From JBHGBM01 sp041946965 (GTDB taxonomy: Bacteria; Acidobacteriota; Terriglobia; Bryobacterales; Bryobacteraceae): a DNA stretch of 64,000 bases. Below are positions 44,413 through 53,295 of this stretch, one piece after another. The stretch lies in contig JBHGBM010000042.1 of NCBI GenBank assembly GCA_041946965.1, positions 1 through 64,000 of the forward strand, given 5' to 3'. A program made the translations under genes and the position numbers. The notes beneath the pieces are model-generated. The model was given only the letters and a program-made list of their open reading frames with translations, had not been told where the DNA came from and did no database searches. Positions within the stretch are counted from its first letter, which is position 1. The number at the start of each line of letters is the position of its first letter.

Positions 44413-45764
44413 TTCCCCACTATACGCGTGCGGAACCAGTCGAACCAGGCGGCCTCGTCCGCGTAGACGCCGAACGTCGCGCCGGTCCATGTATTTTGCT
44501 TCTCGAAGCCGATCCAGCCGAGATCCGGCCGCCCGCCGTTGCCGAAGTAGACCTCCTCGCCCACGGGTTCCCACGTGCGGCCATCCGCGCTGCGGTACCC
44601 GCGCGCGCGCTCGTTCTCCACCCGGACCCGCAGGTACGGCGCGCCGGAGGCGGCAAAGCGGACCACGCGCGCGGGATCGTGATACAGGTGCAGCCCGCCG
44701 CGCCCTTCCACGCGCGTGGTGAACTCGAAGGCTTTCTCCATCATCCGCTGAAGCAGGTAGCCCGGCCCGAGCCGCAGCCATCCGGGGCGCGCCGTCAGCG
44801 AACAGTCCACGCGTCCGTGAAAGAACCACTGCAACCCGAGCCGCGGTCTGTCGAACTCGTCCGAGGAGGCCAGCTCGTAACGCGCCTCCGGCAGGTTTGG
44901 GCGCCTCGCGCGCGCTGCCGGAACGCGCCCGCCGACCGCGCGCCACCAGCCTTCGGGCGTCCACTCGATCGGCTCCAGCCACATCGAGCGCCCCAGGGTG
45001 TAATGCGCCAGGTCGTAGGCGTGATAGCTCACGTACCACTCGCCGCGGTGCGTCTCGATGAGCGTGCCGTGCGCCGGACCGTACTCATCGGCCTGCAACT
45101 GCGGGTTGGCGGGATCGCGCTCCCAGGGACCGCGCAGGCGGCGCGACCGTGCCGTATTCACCGCGCTGTTCTGGTAGGGCCGCGTGCCCCCGGTAGAGTA
45201 CACCAGGTAATACCAGCCTCCGCGCTTGAACAGGTCCGGCCCCTCGCAATCGCGGCCGCGGCCGAGTTTGGTGTCGCAGACCTCGCCCTTGACGCTCAGG
45301 CCGTCGCGCGCCAGCTCCACGATGCGGCCCCAGTCCCACACCAGGTACAGCCGGCCGTCGTCATCCGCGAAAAAACCCGGGTCAATGCCTTGCAGTCCCA
45401 GTTCCACCGGCTGCGAATAGGGTCCGCCCGGCGATTTTGACGCCATGGCCCAGATGCGGTTCCCTATGGGCGCGTAGAGCAGGAACATGCGCGTGTTCGG
45501 GTTGTAGCCCATCTCCGAGCCCCACACGCCGCCGCGCGTGGTGCCGGGCTCGATGCCCGCATGCTGCCTGATGCCGAACCCGATGTAGCGCCAGTGCACC
45601 AGGTCGCGCGAGTGCGCGATGTGAAGCCCCGGCGTCCAACCGAAGGTGGAGCGCACGGAATAGTAGTCCGCGCCCACGCGGATCAGCGCCGGGTCGGACC
45701 AGTCCCCCGGAATCACCGGGTTCAGGAATTCGCCCGCCAGCAGCAGGGCGGCTAGGAAGTTCAT
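44409..45764 (-). CDS. Glycoside hydrolase family 43-like enzyme
   Basis: 451-residue exported five-bladed-propeller glycosidase (beta-xylosidase/alpha-L-arabinofuranosidase type). The signal peptide is short (MNFLAALLLAG). The catalytic base is D24 in VIPGDWSDPALI, the pKa-tuning Asp is in GLQGIDPGFFADDDG, and the acid Glu is in GRDCEGPDLFKRGGWYYL. A C-terminal beta-sandwich of about 170 residues follows. It is the first gene of a two-gene minus-strand unit with the propeller protein, and its start codon overlaps the divergent symporter start. It probably trims xylan or arabinan side chains. Confidence 0.88.
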   Translation of the reverse strand: MNFLAALLLAGEFLNPVIPGDWSDPALIRVGADYYSVRSTFGWTPGLHIAHSRDLVHWRYIGFGIRQHAGIEPGTTRGGVWGSEMGYNPNTRMFLLYAPIGNRIWAMASKSPGGPYSQPVELGLQGIDPGFFADDDGRLYLVWDWGRIVELARDGLSVKGEVCDTKLGRGRDCEGPDLFKRGGWYYLVYSTGGTRPYQNSAVNTARSRRLRGPWERDPANPQLQADEYGPAHGTLIETHRGEWYVSYHAYDLAHYTLGRSMWLEPIEWTPEGWWRAVGGRVPAARARRPNLPEARYELASSDEFDRPRLGLQWFFHGRVDCSLTARPGWLRLGPGYLLQRMMEKAFEFTTRVEGRGGLHLYHDPARVVRFAASGAPYLRVRVENERARGYRSADGRTWEPVGEEVYFGNGGRPDLGWIGFEKQNTWTGATFGVYADEAAWFDWFRTRIVGK

Positions 45765-47313
45765 GCGGCCTTCCGCTATAGTACAGGGTTTGGGCGCGAC
45801 ACTGAATTGGATCGACGGCGCGATGTTATTCGCCTACGGCGTGATGCTGGCTGCCATCGCGCTCTATCACTCCCGCAAAATCCGGGCGCGCGACGACTTT
45901 CTGCTCGCGGGCCGCTCCATGAGCCGCTGGCCCATCGCGCTCAGCATGTACGTGGCGCTGTTCAGCACCAACACGTTCATCGGCATGATCGGATGGGTGA
46001 ACCGGCCGGACGGGACCATCTGGATCGGCCTGCAAACCCTAGGCATCATGATGGGCGTGCCGTTCGTGGTAAAGCTCTACCCGGACATCTTCTTCCGCCT
46101 CCGTATCACCACCGCCTACGAGTACCTGGAGCGCCGCTTCAACTACGCCGTGCGCGCTTTTGCGACGGTGTTCTTCATCGGCTCCCGCATCATGTGGATG
46201 GCCACCATGCTCTACGGCGGGTCGCTGGTGATCTCGCAGATGCTCGGCTGGACGGCGGAGCGCGGCGTGCCGCACGGGCAGTTCTACGCCATCGTGCTGC
46301 TCGGCACGCTGGGCATGTTCTTCGGCCTGGCCGGCGGCATGCACGCGGTGATCTGGACCGACGTGGCGCAGTTCTTCGTGCTGTTCGGCTCGGTGGCGGT
46401 GATGATCCACCTGGCGGTGACGCTCTCGGGCGGCCCGGCCCAGGTCCTGGCGCTGGCCGCCGAAGCCGGAAAGTTCGCCCCGCCGAAACTCTTCAGCGCC
46501 GCCGACGACCTCAGCGTCTTGAGCGGCCTCATGCTGGGCTTTATCGGCATGCTCTCCAGCGCAGGCGCCGACCAGGTGGTGCTGCAAACCTACCTCACGG
46601 CCAAGAGCGCGGAGGAAGCCAAGGCCTCGCTCTGGCGCAACGGCCTGCTGCTCAAGCCGCTCAGCCTGCTGTTCCCCACGCTCGGCGTGATCATCTTCGT
46701 CTACTTCGGCCGGCATCCCGGGCAGGCCGCCCTGATGCGCGTCAGCGACGACGCGCTGCCGGTCTACGTGCTCAACGTGCTGCCGGCGGGCGTGCGCGGA
46801 CTGGCCATCGCCGCGCTGATGTCGGCGCTGCTCACCAGCCTGGAAGGCGGCATGGCGGCGCTATCGGCCAGCATTCAGGTGGACTACGTGCAGCGCTGGA
46901 TCCGCCGCCCGCTCTCCGACCGCGCCACCGTGCGGCTGGGACGCGCGCTCATGTTCGGATGGGGCGTGCTCATCGTGTGCGCGGCGCTGTTCGTGCTGCG
47001 GCTGGGCAAGGACCACAACATCATCCAGATCCTGAACATGGTGATGTACCCGTTCGCGGGCGTGCTGCTGGGTCTGTTCCTGCTCGGACTGACCACCTGG
47101 CGGGCCAACGGCTGGGGCGCGCTGGCGGGCGGCGTGGCGGGCTTCTGCCTTACCGTGAGCGCCTCGCTTGCGGGCGCGAAACTCTCCAGCTTCTACTACG
47201 GCGCGCTGAGCACGGGGACCACTTTCGTCATCGGCTATCTGGCAAGCCTGCTCTTTCGCGCGCCGGAAGAGCGACAGTTGAAGGGGCTTACGCACGCGCG
47301 CCGCTCGAAATAG
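45763..47313 (+). CDS. Sodium:solute symporter (SSS) family transporter
   Basis: Up to 516 residues with about 13 TM segments, SSS family (SGLT/PutP fold). The motifs are AGRSMSRWPIALSMYVALFSTNTFIG in TM1-2, RFNYAVRAFATVFFIGSRIMWM, GGMHAVIWTDVAQFFVLFGS (the family signature region) and GLAIAALMSALLTSLEGGMAALSAS. The start is uncertain: the ATG at 45763 would overlap the GH43 start codon, while a TTG at 45790 or ATG at 45823 gives a more usual N-terminus. Its position beside GH43 suggests sodium-coupled uptake of the released sugar. It is convergent with the dehydrogenase gene. Confidence 0.88.
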   Translation: MRPSAIVQGLGATLNWIDGAMLFAYGVMLAAIALYHSRKIRARDDFLLAGRSMSRWPIALSMYVALFSTNTFIGMIGWVNRPDGTIWIGLQTLGIMMGVPFVVKLYPDIFFRLRITTAYEYLERRFNYAVRAFATVFFIGSRIMWMATMLYGGSLVISQMLGWTAERGVPHGQFYAIVLLGTLGMFFGLAGGMHAVIWTDVAQFFVLFGSVAVMIHLAVTLSGGPAQVLALAAEAGKFAPPKLFSAADDLSVLSGLMLGFIGMLSSAGADQVVLQTYLTAKSAEEAKASLWRNGLLLKPLSLLFPTLGVIIFVYFGRHPGQAALMRVSDDALPVYVLNVLPAGVRGLAIAALMSALLTSLEGGMAALSASIQVDYVQRWIRRPLSDRATVRLGRALMFGWGVLIVCAALFVLRLGKDHNIIQILNMVMYPFAGVLLGLFLLGLTTWRANGWGALAGGVAGFCLTVSASLAGAKLSSFYYGALSTGTTFVIGYLASLLFRAPEERQLKGLTHARRSK

Positions 47314-47321
47314 TGCGGTGT

Positions 47322-48437
47322 TTACGCCCGCGCCGCCTGCGCCCGCACGAGCGCTTCGGCCACCGCCTCGGCCATGTCGGTGGTGGCCGCGCTGCCGCCC
47401 AGGTCGTACGTGCGCACGCGCCCTGCGGCGATCACTTCCGCCACCGCCGCTTGAATCGCCAGCGCCCGCGCGCTTTCCCCGAGCCAGTCGAGCATCATGC
47501 CGGCGGCCAGAATCGCCGCCAGCGGATTCACTTTGTTCGCCCCGGCATACTTGGGCGCCGAGCCGTGCGTGGGCTCGAACACCGCGTAGCTCTCGCCGAT
47601 ATTGCCGCTGTAGGCGAACCCCATCCCGCCCACGAGCTGCGCGCACAAATCGGATAGGATGTCTCCGAAAAGATTGGTGGTGACGATCACGTCGTAGTTG
47701 GCCGGATTCTTCAGCAGCCACATGCACATGGCGTCCACGTTCGCCTCTTCGTAGGCGATTTGCGGGAACTCGGCCGCCACCTCGGCCGCGGCCTCCAGAA
47801 ACACACCGCAGGTGGCGCGCAGCACGTTGGCCTTGTGCACCGCGGTGACCTTGCGGCGTCCGTTCTTCACCGCGTACTCAAAGGCCGCGCGCACGATGCG
47901 GCGCGACGCCGCGCGGGTGACGCTGCGTATGGAAATGGCCGCGTCGCGCGGGATGCGATCCATGCCCTTTTGCCGGTAGAAGACCTCCGGCGCGCGGGGG
48001 AACTCCACTCCGATGTACATGCCCTCGGTGTTCTCGCGGAACACCACGATGTCGATCCCCTCGCGGTAGTTCAGCGGGTTGCCGGGGAACGCGCGGCAAG
48101 GCCGCAGGCAGGTGTAGAGGTCCAGCACCTGCCGCATGCGCACGATGGGGCTGCGATAGATGAGCCCGCGCTCGCGAAGCTCCGGCGCCAGCTCGCGCGC
48201 GGCCGCCGCGGCGGGCTTCGACGTGATGGCCCCGAACAGCGCACAATCGGAGAAGCTCAGCAGCTCGAGCGTGCGCTCGGGCAGCGCGTCGCCCTCCTTC
48301 TTCCAGAACTCCCAGCCGATGTCTCCGTGAACGTATTCGGCTTCGAAGCCCGCGGCGTCCAGCACGGTGCGCGCGGCTCCGCACACCTCCGGCCCGATGC
48401 CGTCGCCGGGCAGCCACGCGATCCGGTGTTTTCGCAT
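47322..48437 (-). CDS. Isocitrate/isopropylmalate-type decarboxylating dehydrogenase
   Basis: 371-residue NAD(P)-dependent beta-decarboxylating dehydrogenase. The family core is clear: AWLPGDGIGPEV, the substrate loop RSPIVRMRQVLDLYTCLRP (S96, R102, R112 match E. coli IDH S113, R119, R129, but the Asn115 position is Ile), VVFRENTEGMY, TAVHKANVLRAT, TTNLFGDILSDL and FEPTHGSAPKYAGAN. The loop is neither a clean isocitrate nor a clean isopropylmalate type, so the acid oxidised is uncertain. It is the last gene of a minus-strand operon with a hydratase pair and a lyase, which suggests a dedicated pathway rather than leucine synthesis; leuA and ilv genes are absent. Confidence 0.85.
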   Translation of the reverse strand: MRKHRIAWLPGDGIGPEVCGAARTVLDAAGFEAEYVHGDIGWEFWKKEGDALPERTLELLSFSDCALFGAITSKPAAAAARELAPELRERGLIYRSPIVRMRQVLDLYTCLRPCRAFPGNPLNYREGIDIVVFRENTEGMYIGVEFPRAPEVFYRQKGMDRIPRDAAISIRSVTRAASRRIVRAAFEYAVKNGRRKVTAVHKANVLRATCGVFLEAAAEVAAEFPQIAYEEANVDAMCMWLLKNPANYDVIVTTNLFGDILSDLCAQLVGGMGFAYSGNIGESYAVFEPTHGSAPKYAGANKVNPLAAILAAGMMLDWLGESARALAIQAAVAEVIAAGRVRTYDLGGSAATTDMAEAVAEALVRAQAARA

Positions 48438-48955
48438 TAGCGCTCCCCCTGCACCGCGGCGTATTTTGTTTTCAGATAGGGGATCAGGCCGCCGGCGCGG
48501 ATCAACTCTACCGCGCGCGCGTCGAGCGGCGCGGCCTGGAACGTCCGGCCGCTGGTGAGGTCGCGAATGACGCCCGCGCCCACGTCGATTTCCAGCTCGT
48601 CGCCCGGCTCCACGCCGGCGGCCGCCTCGGGCGCCACCAGCACGGGCAGCCCCAGGTTGATCGAATTGCGGTAGAAGATGCGGGCGAACGAGCCCGCGAT
48701 CACCGCCCCCACGCCGGCGAACTTCACCGCGGCGGTGGCCTGCTCGCGGCTCGAGCCGCAGCCGAAATTCCGGCCGCCCACCAGAAAATCCCCCGGCCGT
48801 ATGGTCCCGCGCAGCCCGGGGTGCGCCAGCTCGAACAGGTGCTCCGCGGTCTTCTCGCGGTCCGTGATGTTGAGGTAGCGCCCGGGGTAGATCACGTCCG
48901 TGTCCACGTTATCTCCCAGTCTCGCCGCCACCCTGCCCCGCAACACCGTCGTCAT
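48437..48955 (-). CDS. Aconitase-family hydratase, small (swivel) subunit
   Basis: 172-residue small subunit of a two-subunit LeuCD/DmdAB/homoaconitase-type hydratase. It has the swivel-domain signatures DNVDTDVIYPGRYLN and GGRNFGCGSSREQA, where the Ser-Ser-Arg-Glu stretch contributes to the active site. The loop after YPGRYL (NITDREKTAEHLFE), which usually sets substrate choice in this family, does not match the standard LeuD sequence I know. The ATG overlaps the large-subunit stop by 4 bases and the stop overlaps the dehydrogenase start, so all are coupled. Confidence 0.85.
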   Translation of the reverse strand: MTTVLRGRVAARLGDNVDTDVIYPGRYLNITDREKTAEHLFELAHPGLRGTIRPGDFLVGGRNFGCGSSREQATAAVKFAGVGAVIAGSFARIFYRNSINLGLPVLVAPEAAAGVEPGDELEIDVGAGVIRDLTSGRTFQAAPLDARAVELIRAGGLIPYLKTKYAAVQGER

Positions 48956-50214
48956 TTCATGACCTCCTTGGGATGGACCAGGCGTCCCGCGATGGCCGAA
49001 GCCGCCACCACCGCGGGCGAAGCCAGGTACACCTGCGAGTCCTTGCTCCCCATGCGCCCCAGGAAATTGCGGTTGGTGCTGGAGACGCACACCTCGCCGG
49101 GCGCCAGAATCCCCTGGTGCACGCCCACGCACGGGCCGCAGCCCGAGGGGTTGATCATGGCGCCGGCGGCGACCAGCGTCTCGATGTAGCCGAGCCGGAG
49201 CGCTTCCATGAACACGCGCTGCGAAGCCGGAATAATCAGCAGGCGTGTGCGCGGGTGCACGCGCTTTCCCGCCACGATGTTGGCCGCGATCTCGATATCC
49301 TCCAGCCGCCCGTTGGTGCAGCTTCCCAGCACGGCCTGGTGGACCGGCACTTCGCCCGCCTGCGAGAGCGGCTTTACGTTGTCCACCGCGTGCGGGCAGG
49401 CCACCTGGGGCTCGGCGATTTCCGCCGCTTCGATGTGCATGGTGCGCTCGTAAGCCGCGTCCGGATCGGGTGTCCACTTCGCGGCCTGCACGTTCCGCCT
49501 GGCGAGAAAAGCGGCCAGTTTGTCGTCCACGGGGGTGAAGGCGGCCTTCGCGCCCATTTCCATGGCCAGGTTCGCCAGCACCATCCGGGAAGAGACGGTC
49601 ATGCGCCGGATGGCCGGCCCGTCGAATTCCACGGCGCGGTAATCGGCGCCATCGGCCCCCAGCTTTCCGATGATGTAAAGGATCAGGTCCTTGGCGGAGA
49701 TCCATTTCAGGGCCCGCCCTCCCACTTCGATACGTATGGTGGAGGGAATCTTGAACCAGAGCCGCCCTTCGGTCCACACGCCCGCCATCTCGGTCGCCCC
49801 GATCCCGGCGGCCAGCGCGCCGAAAGCGCCATGCGTGGTGGTGTGGGAATCCGTGCCCACGACCACCATGCCGGGCCGCACGTGCCCGTATTCGGCGAGC
49901 ACCTGGTGGCAGATGCCGCCGCGGCCCACGTCGTAGAAATTGCGGATGCCCTGCGCGGCCACGAACTCCCGGATGGCCTTGTGAGTGACGGCGGTGCGCT
50001 CGGATTCGGCCGGCACGCGGTGATCCAGGATGATCACGATGCGGTCCGGATTCCACACCCGGGAGACCCCGATTTCGGCGAAGCTCTTGCGCACCAGGTC
50101 GGCGTTTTCGTGCGACATGGCGAGATCGATCTCCGCCACCACCACCTCATCGGGCTTCACCTGGGGGCGCCCCGAGGCGCGCGCCAGAATCTTCTCCGCC
50201 ATCGTCATGGGCAT
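48952..50214 (-). CDS. Aconitase-family hydratase, large (4Fe-4S) subunit
   Basis: 420-residue large subunit with the three cluster ligands C299 (LGSCTNG), C359 and C362 (SGCGPC). Other hallmarks are ILDHRVPAES, GTDSHTTTHGAFGALAAGIGATEMA and STNRNFLGRMG. The length fits the shorter LeuC2/homoaconitase/2,3-dimethylmalate dehydratase (DmdA) group rather than the roughly 470-residue E. coli LeuC. With the small subunit it would move a hydroxyl between neighbouring carbons of a malate-type acid. It starts 4 bases after the lyase gene stop. Confidence 0.88.
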   Translation of the reverse strand: MPMTMAEKILARASGRPQVKPDEVVVAEIDLAMSHENADLVRKSFAEIGVSRVWNPDRIVIILDHRVPAESERTAVTHKAIREFVAAQGIRNFYDVGRGGICHQVLAEYGHVRPGMVVVGTDSHTTTHGAFGALAAGIGATEMAGVWTEGRLWFKIPSTIRIEVGGRALKWISAKDLILYIIGKLGADGADYRAVEFDGPAIRRMTVSSRMVLANLAMEMGAKAAFTPVDDKLAAFLARRNVQAAKWTPDPDAAYERTMHIEAAEIAEPQVACPHAVDNVKPLSQAGEVPVHQAVLGSCTNGRLEDIEIAANIVAGKRVHPRTRLLIIPASQRVFMEALRLGYIETLVAAGAMINPSGCGPCVGVHQGILAPGEVCVSSTNRNFLGRMGSKDSQVYLASPAVVAASAIAGRLVHPKEVMK

Positions 50215-50217
50215 GAT

Positions 50218-51117
50218 TCACCTCCCGGCCGCCGCGCCGTACCGCCGCTCCAGCTCGCGATGTTCGTTGAGCCCCACGAACCCGGTGTATTCGGCGAAGC
50301 TCGAGAGCCATTCGGTCTGGCCTTCCAGCAGCCCCGTGGGGGACGCTTTGAGCGCTGTGAAAAACCGCGTCATGGCGCGATGCGCCACCATGATGGACGC
50401 CACAGGAATGCTCACCCGCGCCACCCCCAGGCGCGCCAGTTCGGGGATGGGAACGAGTTCGGTCTTCACCCCCGTCACCGCGTCCATCAGGTTCACCGAG
50501 AGCAGGCCGCGGATCTCGCGCACCGCGCGTTCTATGTCCGCCCGCGTACCGATGCCGTCCAGGAAAACCAGGTCGGCGCCCGATTCCAGGTACAGGTTGG
50601 CGCGGCGTATAGCTTCATCCAAACCGTGAACGGCGTAGGAATCCGTGCGCGCGTTGATTACCAGTTTTGAGCCGGCGGCGTCGCGCGCGTCCGCCATGGC
50701 GCGCACCTTGCCCGCCATCTCCCCGGCGGGGATCACCTGCTTGCCTTCCATGTGCCCGCAGCGCTTGGGAAATACCTGGTCTTCGATGTTCACCCCCGCC
50801 GCCCCCATGTCAATCAGCCGGCGGGTGATGTCCGCGGCGTTGATGGCGTTGCCGCCGCCGGTGTCGATATCGGCCATCACCGGGATCCCGACCGCCCGCA
50901 CGATGTTCCAGGTGTGGTCGAGGATGTCTTTCATTTCGACCAGCCCCACGTCGGGCTTGCCCAGCAGGCTGCCCGCCAGGCCGAAGCCGCTCACCTGCAA
51001 GGCCTCGAAACCGGCGGCCTCGATCACGCGCGCGCTCAGCGCGTCGTGGCAGCCGGGCGCCACCAGGGCGCTGCGCCGCGCCAGTTTTTCCCGCAGCACC
51101 GCGGCTCGTTCGATCAT
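50218..51117 (-). CDS. Isocitrate lyase/PEP mutase superfamily lyase
   Basis: 299-residue TIM-barrel lyase. The catalytic motif KRCGH (K118-H122, C120 the general acid) places it with true C-C lyases (isocitrate, 2-methylisocitrate, 2,3-dimethylmalate lyases) rather than PEP mutases. Other family features are MADIDTGGGN (Mg-binding Asp), GVNIEDQVFPKRCGH and INARTDS. The lyase is the first gene of the four-gene minus-strand operon. A partner hydratase homologous to DmdAB argues for cleavage of an alkyl- or dialkyl-malate to pyruvate or another oxoacid plus a carboxylic acid. 2-Methylisocitrate lyase is the main alternative, but no prpC or prpD-type gene is adjacent. Confidence 0.85.
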   Translation of the reverse strand: MIERAAVLREKLARRSALVAPGCHDALSARVIEAAGFEALQVSGFGLAGSLLGKPDVGLVEMKDILDHTWNIVRAVGIPVMADIDTGGGNAINAADITRRLIDMGAAGVNIEDQVFPKRCGHMEGKQVIPAGEMAGKVRAMADARDAAGSKLVINARTDSYAVHGLDEAIRRANLYLESGADLVFLDGIGTRADIERAVREIRGLLSVNLMDAVTGVKTELVPIPELARLGVARVSIPVASIMVAHRAMTRFFTALKASPTGLLEGQTEWLSSFAEYTGFVGLNEHRELERRYGAAAGR

Positions 51118-51192
51118 CGGGATTCCTCCGCCCGTCTAGCATACACCCGGTTGTTGCGAGCGCAAACCGTGTTATGTTGAGCTACTCTTCCA

Positions 51193-52455
51193 ATGCGAGC
51201 GACTTTCGCCCTGGCCCTGGCGTGCGGCGCCGCGCTCTGTGCCCAACCCCCCGCGGTAGAGTGGGGCTTCGAGCAGCGGGTCCGTAATGAGAACTGGAAC
51301 AACCTGCTCGACTTCAACGATGGCGCCGATGACCAGCGGGTCCAGGTGCGCTACCGTACCAGGCTCTGGATGAACCTGCCCGTGGCGGAGACCGTCGACA
51401 TCAACATCGGGCTGAACCAGGAAACCAACCAGATTATTCTGAAGCGCGCTCCCTACCGCATGGACGAGGTGGTGTTTGAGAGCGCCTACGTGGATTTCAA
51501 GAAAGTGTTCGTCAAGGGCCTTTCGCTGCGCGTGGGACGCCAGAACCTCATCAGGGGGGAGGGCTTCCTTATGCTGGAAGGCAACCCCTACGACGGCTCG
51601 CGCTCCATTTACTTCAATGCCGCCGACCTCGCCTATTCGTGGAAGAAATCCAAGCTCGAGCTCCTGGCGATTTCAGACCCGGTTAAGGACCGTTACTTCC
51701 CCCGCTTCAACAACCGCTCCAAGCCCCTCGTCGAGTGGAACGAGCGCGCCCTGGGGCTGTACTACACCGACAAGAACCGCGCGCGGCTGCCCTTCGAGGC
51801 TTACTACTTCTACAAGAAGGAAACCGGCGACACGCGGCCGGCTTCCAACATCCAGTACCAGCCCGACCGGCGCCTCCATACGGCGGGCGCCCGCGCGGTG
51901 CGCGAGTTGACCCCGCGCCTGAGCCTGACCGCCGAGTGGGCGGGCCAATGGGGACGGCAGCACGGCGGCAAAGACCTCGCGGGATGGGGCGGCTACACCT
52001 ACCTGAAGCGCACCTTCGCGGGACCCTGCAAGCCCTACCTGCTGGGAGGCTGGTGGGGCTTTTCCAAGGAGTGGGATCCACTTTTCGGCCGCTGGCCCAA
52101 GTGGAGCGAACTCTACATTTACACGCAGTGGAAGGAGAAGGGCGTCGCCTACTGGACCAACACCGGCATGTGGCAGGGCGAAGCGGGCGCCACATGGAAA
52201 TCGCTGGGCGGCCGCCTGACTTACTACCACATGAGCGCGTTCCAGCCCTTTCCCGGCAGCCCCGCGCTGTACGGCAACGGGCTGTTTCGCGGTAACCACT
52301 ACCAGGCGCGGCTGGACGCCGCCGCGGGCAAACACTGGAAAGGCCATGTGCTTTGGGAGCACCACCTGCCCGGAGATTTCTACGCGCACCGCGACAATGC
52401 CTACTTCCTGCGGTTTGAGGTCATCTTCCTGCTGACGGGCAAAGCCAGCCTATAG
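51193..52455 (+). CDS. Outer-membrane beta-barrel porin (alginate-export-like)
   Basis: 420-residue outer-membrane protein with a Sec signal (MRATFALALACGAALCAQ). A succession of amphipathic strands follows (VRYRTRLWMNLPVAETVDINIGLNQETNQ, LSLRVGRQNLIRGEGFLMLEG, AAGKHWKGHVLWEHHLPGDFYA), ending in an aromatic strand. The pattern RVGRQ...GEGF...EG followed by TRP/GLY strands resembles the alginate-export porin family. The exported or imported solute is unknown. It is divergent from the lyase operon and convergent with the enoyl-CoA hydratase gene, overlapping its stop. Confidence 0.72.
   Translation: MRATFALALACGAALCAQPPAVEWGFEQRVRNENWNNLLDFNDGADDQRVQVRYRTRLWMNLPVAETVDINIGLNQETNQIILKRAPYRMDEVVFESAYVDFKKVFVKGLSLRVGRQNLIRGEGFLMLEGNPYDGSRSIYFNAADLAYSWKKSKLELLAISDPVKDRYFPRFNNRSKPLVEWNERALGLYYTDKNRARLPFEAYYFYKKETGDTRPASNIQYQPDRRLHTAGARAVRELTPRLSLTAEWAGQWGRQHGGKDLAGWGGYTYLKRTFAGPCKPYLLGGWWGFSKEWDPLFGRWPKWSELYIYTQWKEKGVAYWTNTGMWQGEAGATWKSLGGRLTYYHMSAFQPFPGSPALYGNGLFRGNHYQARLDAAAGKHWKGHVLWEHHLPGDFYAHRDNAYFLRFEVIFLLTGKASL
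52450..52455. other. Shared stop hexamer of two convergent genes
   Basis: The sequence CTATAG supplies TAG to the plus-strand porin (52453-52455) and, read on the other strand, TAG to the enoyl-CoA hydratase (52450-52452). Both proteins end in Leu encoded by CTA. The genes overlap by six bases with no space for a terminator. Confidence 0.92.
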
Positions 52456-53220
52456 GCCGCGCCAGCACGGCGTGCGCTTTTCGAGAAAAGCCGCGATGCC
52501 CTCCTGCGCATCCGCCGCCAGCGCGTTCATGGACATGACTTCCTTGGCGTAGGCGTACGCCTTGGACTGGTCCAGGTCGATCTGGGCGTAGAATGCCTGC
52601 TTGCCGAGCGCGACGGTGAACGGGCTCGCCGCGGCGATGCGCCCGGCCAGCGCGCGCGTGGAGCTTTCAAGCTCCGCCGGCGGGGTCACCTGGTTGACCA
52701 GCCCCCAATCGGCGGCGGTGCGGGCGTCGATCGTCTCGCCGGTGAGCAGCATCTGGAGCGCGCGCCTGCGCCCGACGGCGCGCGTGAGCGCCACCATCGG
52801 AGTGGTGCAGAACAGCCCGATCTTCACGCCGGGAGTGCCGAAACGGGCCTCCTCCGAAGCCACCGCCAAGTCGCAGGACGCCACCAACTGGCATCCCGCC
52901 GCCGTGGCCACGCCCTGCACCTGCGCGATCACCGGCTGCGGAATGGCCTGGATCTTCAGCATCAGCCCGGTGCACACGTCGAACAGCCGGCGGTACTCGT
53001 TGATATTGCGCCCGGGCATTTCGGAGAGATCGTGCCCGGAAGAAAACACCGTCCCCGCCGCGGCCAGGATCACCGCCCGGATTTCGCCGTCGCGGCCGGT
53101 CTCCTCCAGCCGTCCGATCAGCTCCAGCATCAACTCCAGCGACAGCGCGTTGCGCCGCGCCGGGCGGTTCAACGTGAGAACCGCTACATTCCCCTCGCGA
53201 GACACCAGAACATTGCTCAT
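52450..53220 (-). CDS. Enoyl-CoA hydratase/isomerase family protein
   Basis: 256-residue crotonase-fold protein. The motifs are LTLNRPARRNALSLELM, FSSGHDLSEM (oxyanion region), QGVATAAGCQLVASCDLAVASEEARFGTPGVKIGLFC (short core: AAGCQLVASCD), and a C-terminal FLEKRTPCW. It lacks the usual Glu of hydratases in the GxGxEL motif (here AAGCQL), so the chemistry may be isomerase, hydrolase or another crotonase reaction. ATG at 53220 (MSNVL) or 53229 (MRAMSNVL) are both possible. The longer open frame upstream is not coding. No CoA-ligase or beta-oxidation genes are beside it. Confidence 0.85.
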   Translation of the reverse strand: MSNVLVSREGNVAVLTLNRPARRNALSLELMLELIGRLEETGRDGEIRAVILAAAGTVFSSGHDLSEMPGRNINEYRRLFDVCTGLMLKIQAIPQPVIAQVQGVATAAGCQLVASCDLAVASEEARFGTPGVKIGLFCTTPMVALTRAVGRRRALQMLLTGETIDARTAADWGLVNQVTPPAELESSTRALAGRIAAASPFTVALGKQAFYAQIDLDQSKAYAYAKEVMSMNALAADAQEGIAAFLEKRTPCWRGL

Positions 53221-53295
53221 GGCCCGCATTGTAGCGGGTAAAGAGGCATCTGTGGCCCTAATTGAACCTCCGCCCACCGTGCGATAATCCCCAAC

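Noticed and set aside
48956..50056. Long upstream extension of the small hydratase subunit
   Set aside because: It reads the large-subunit gene in another frame; the genuine start with the ATGA overlap is at 48955.
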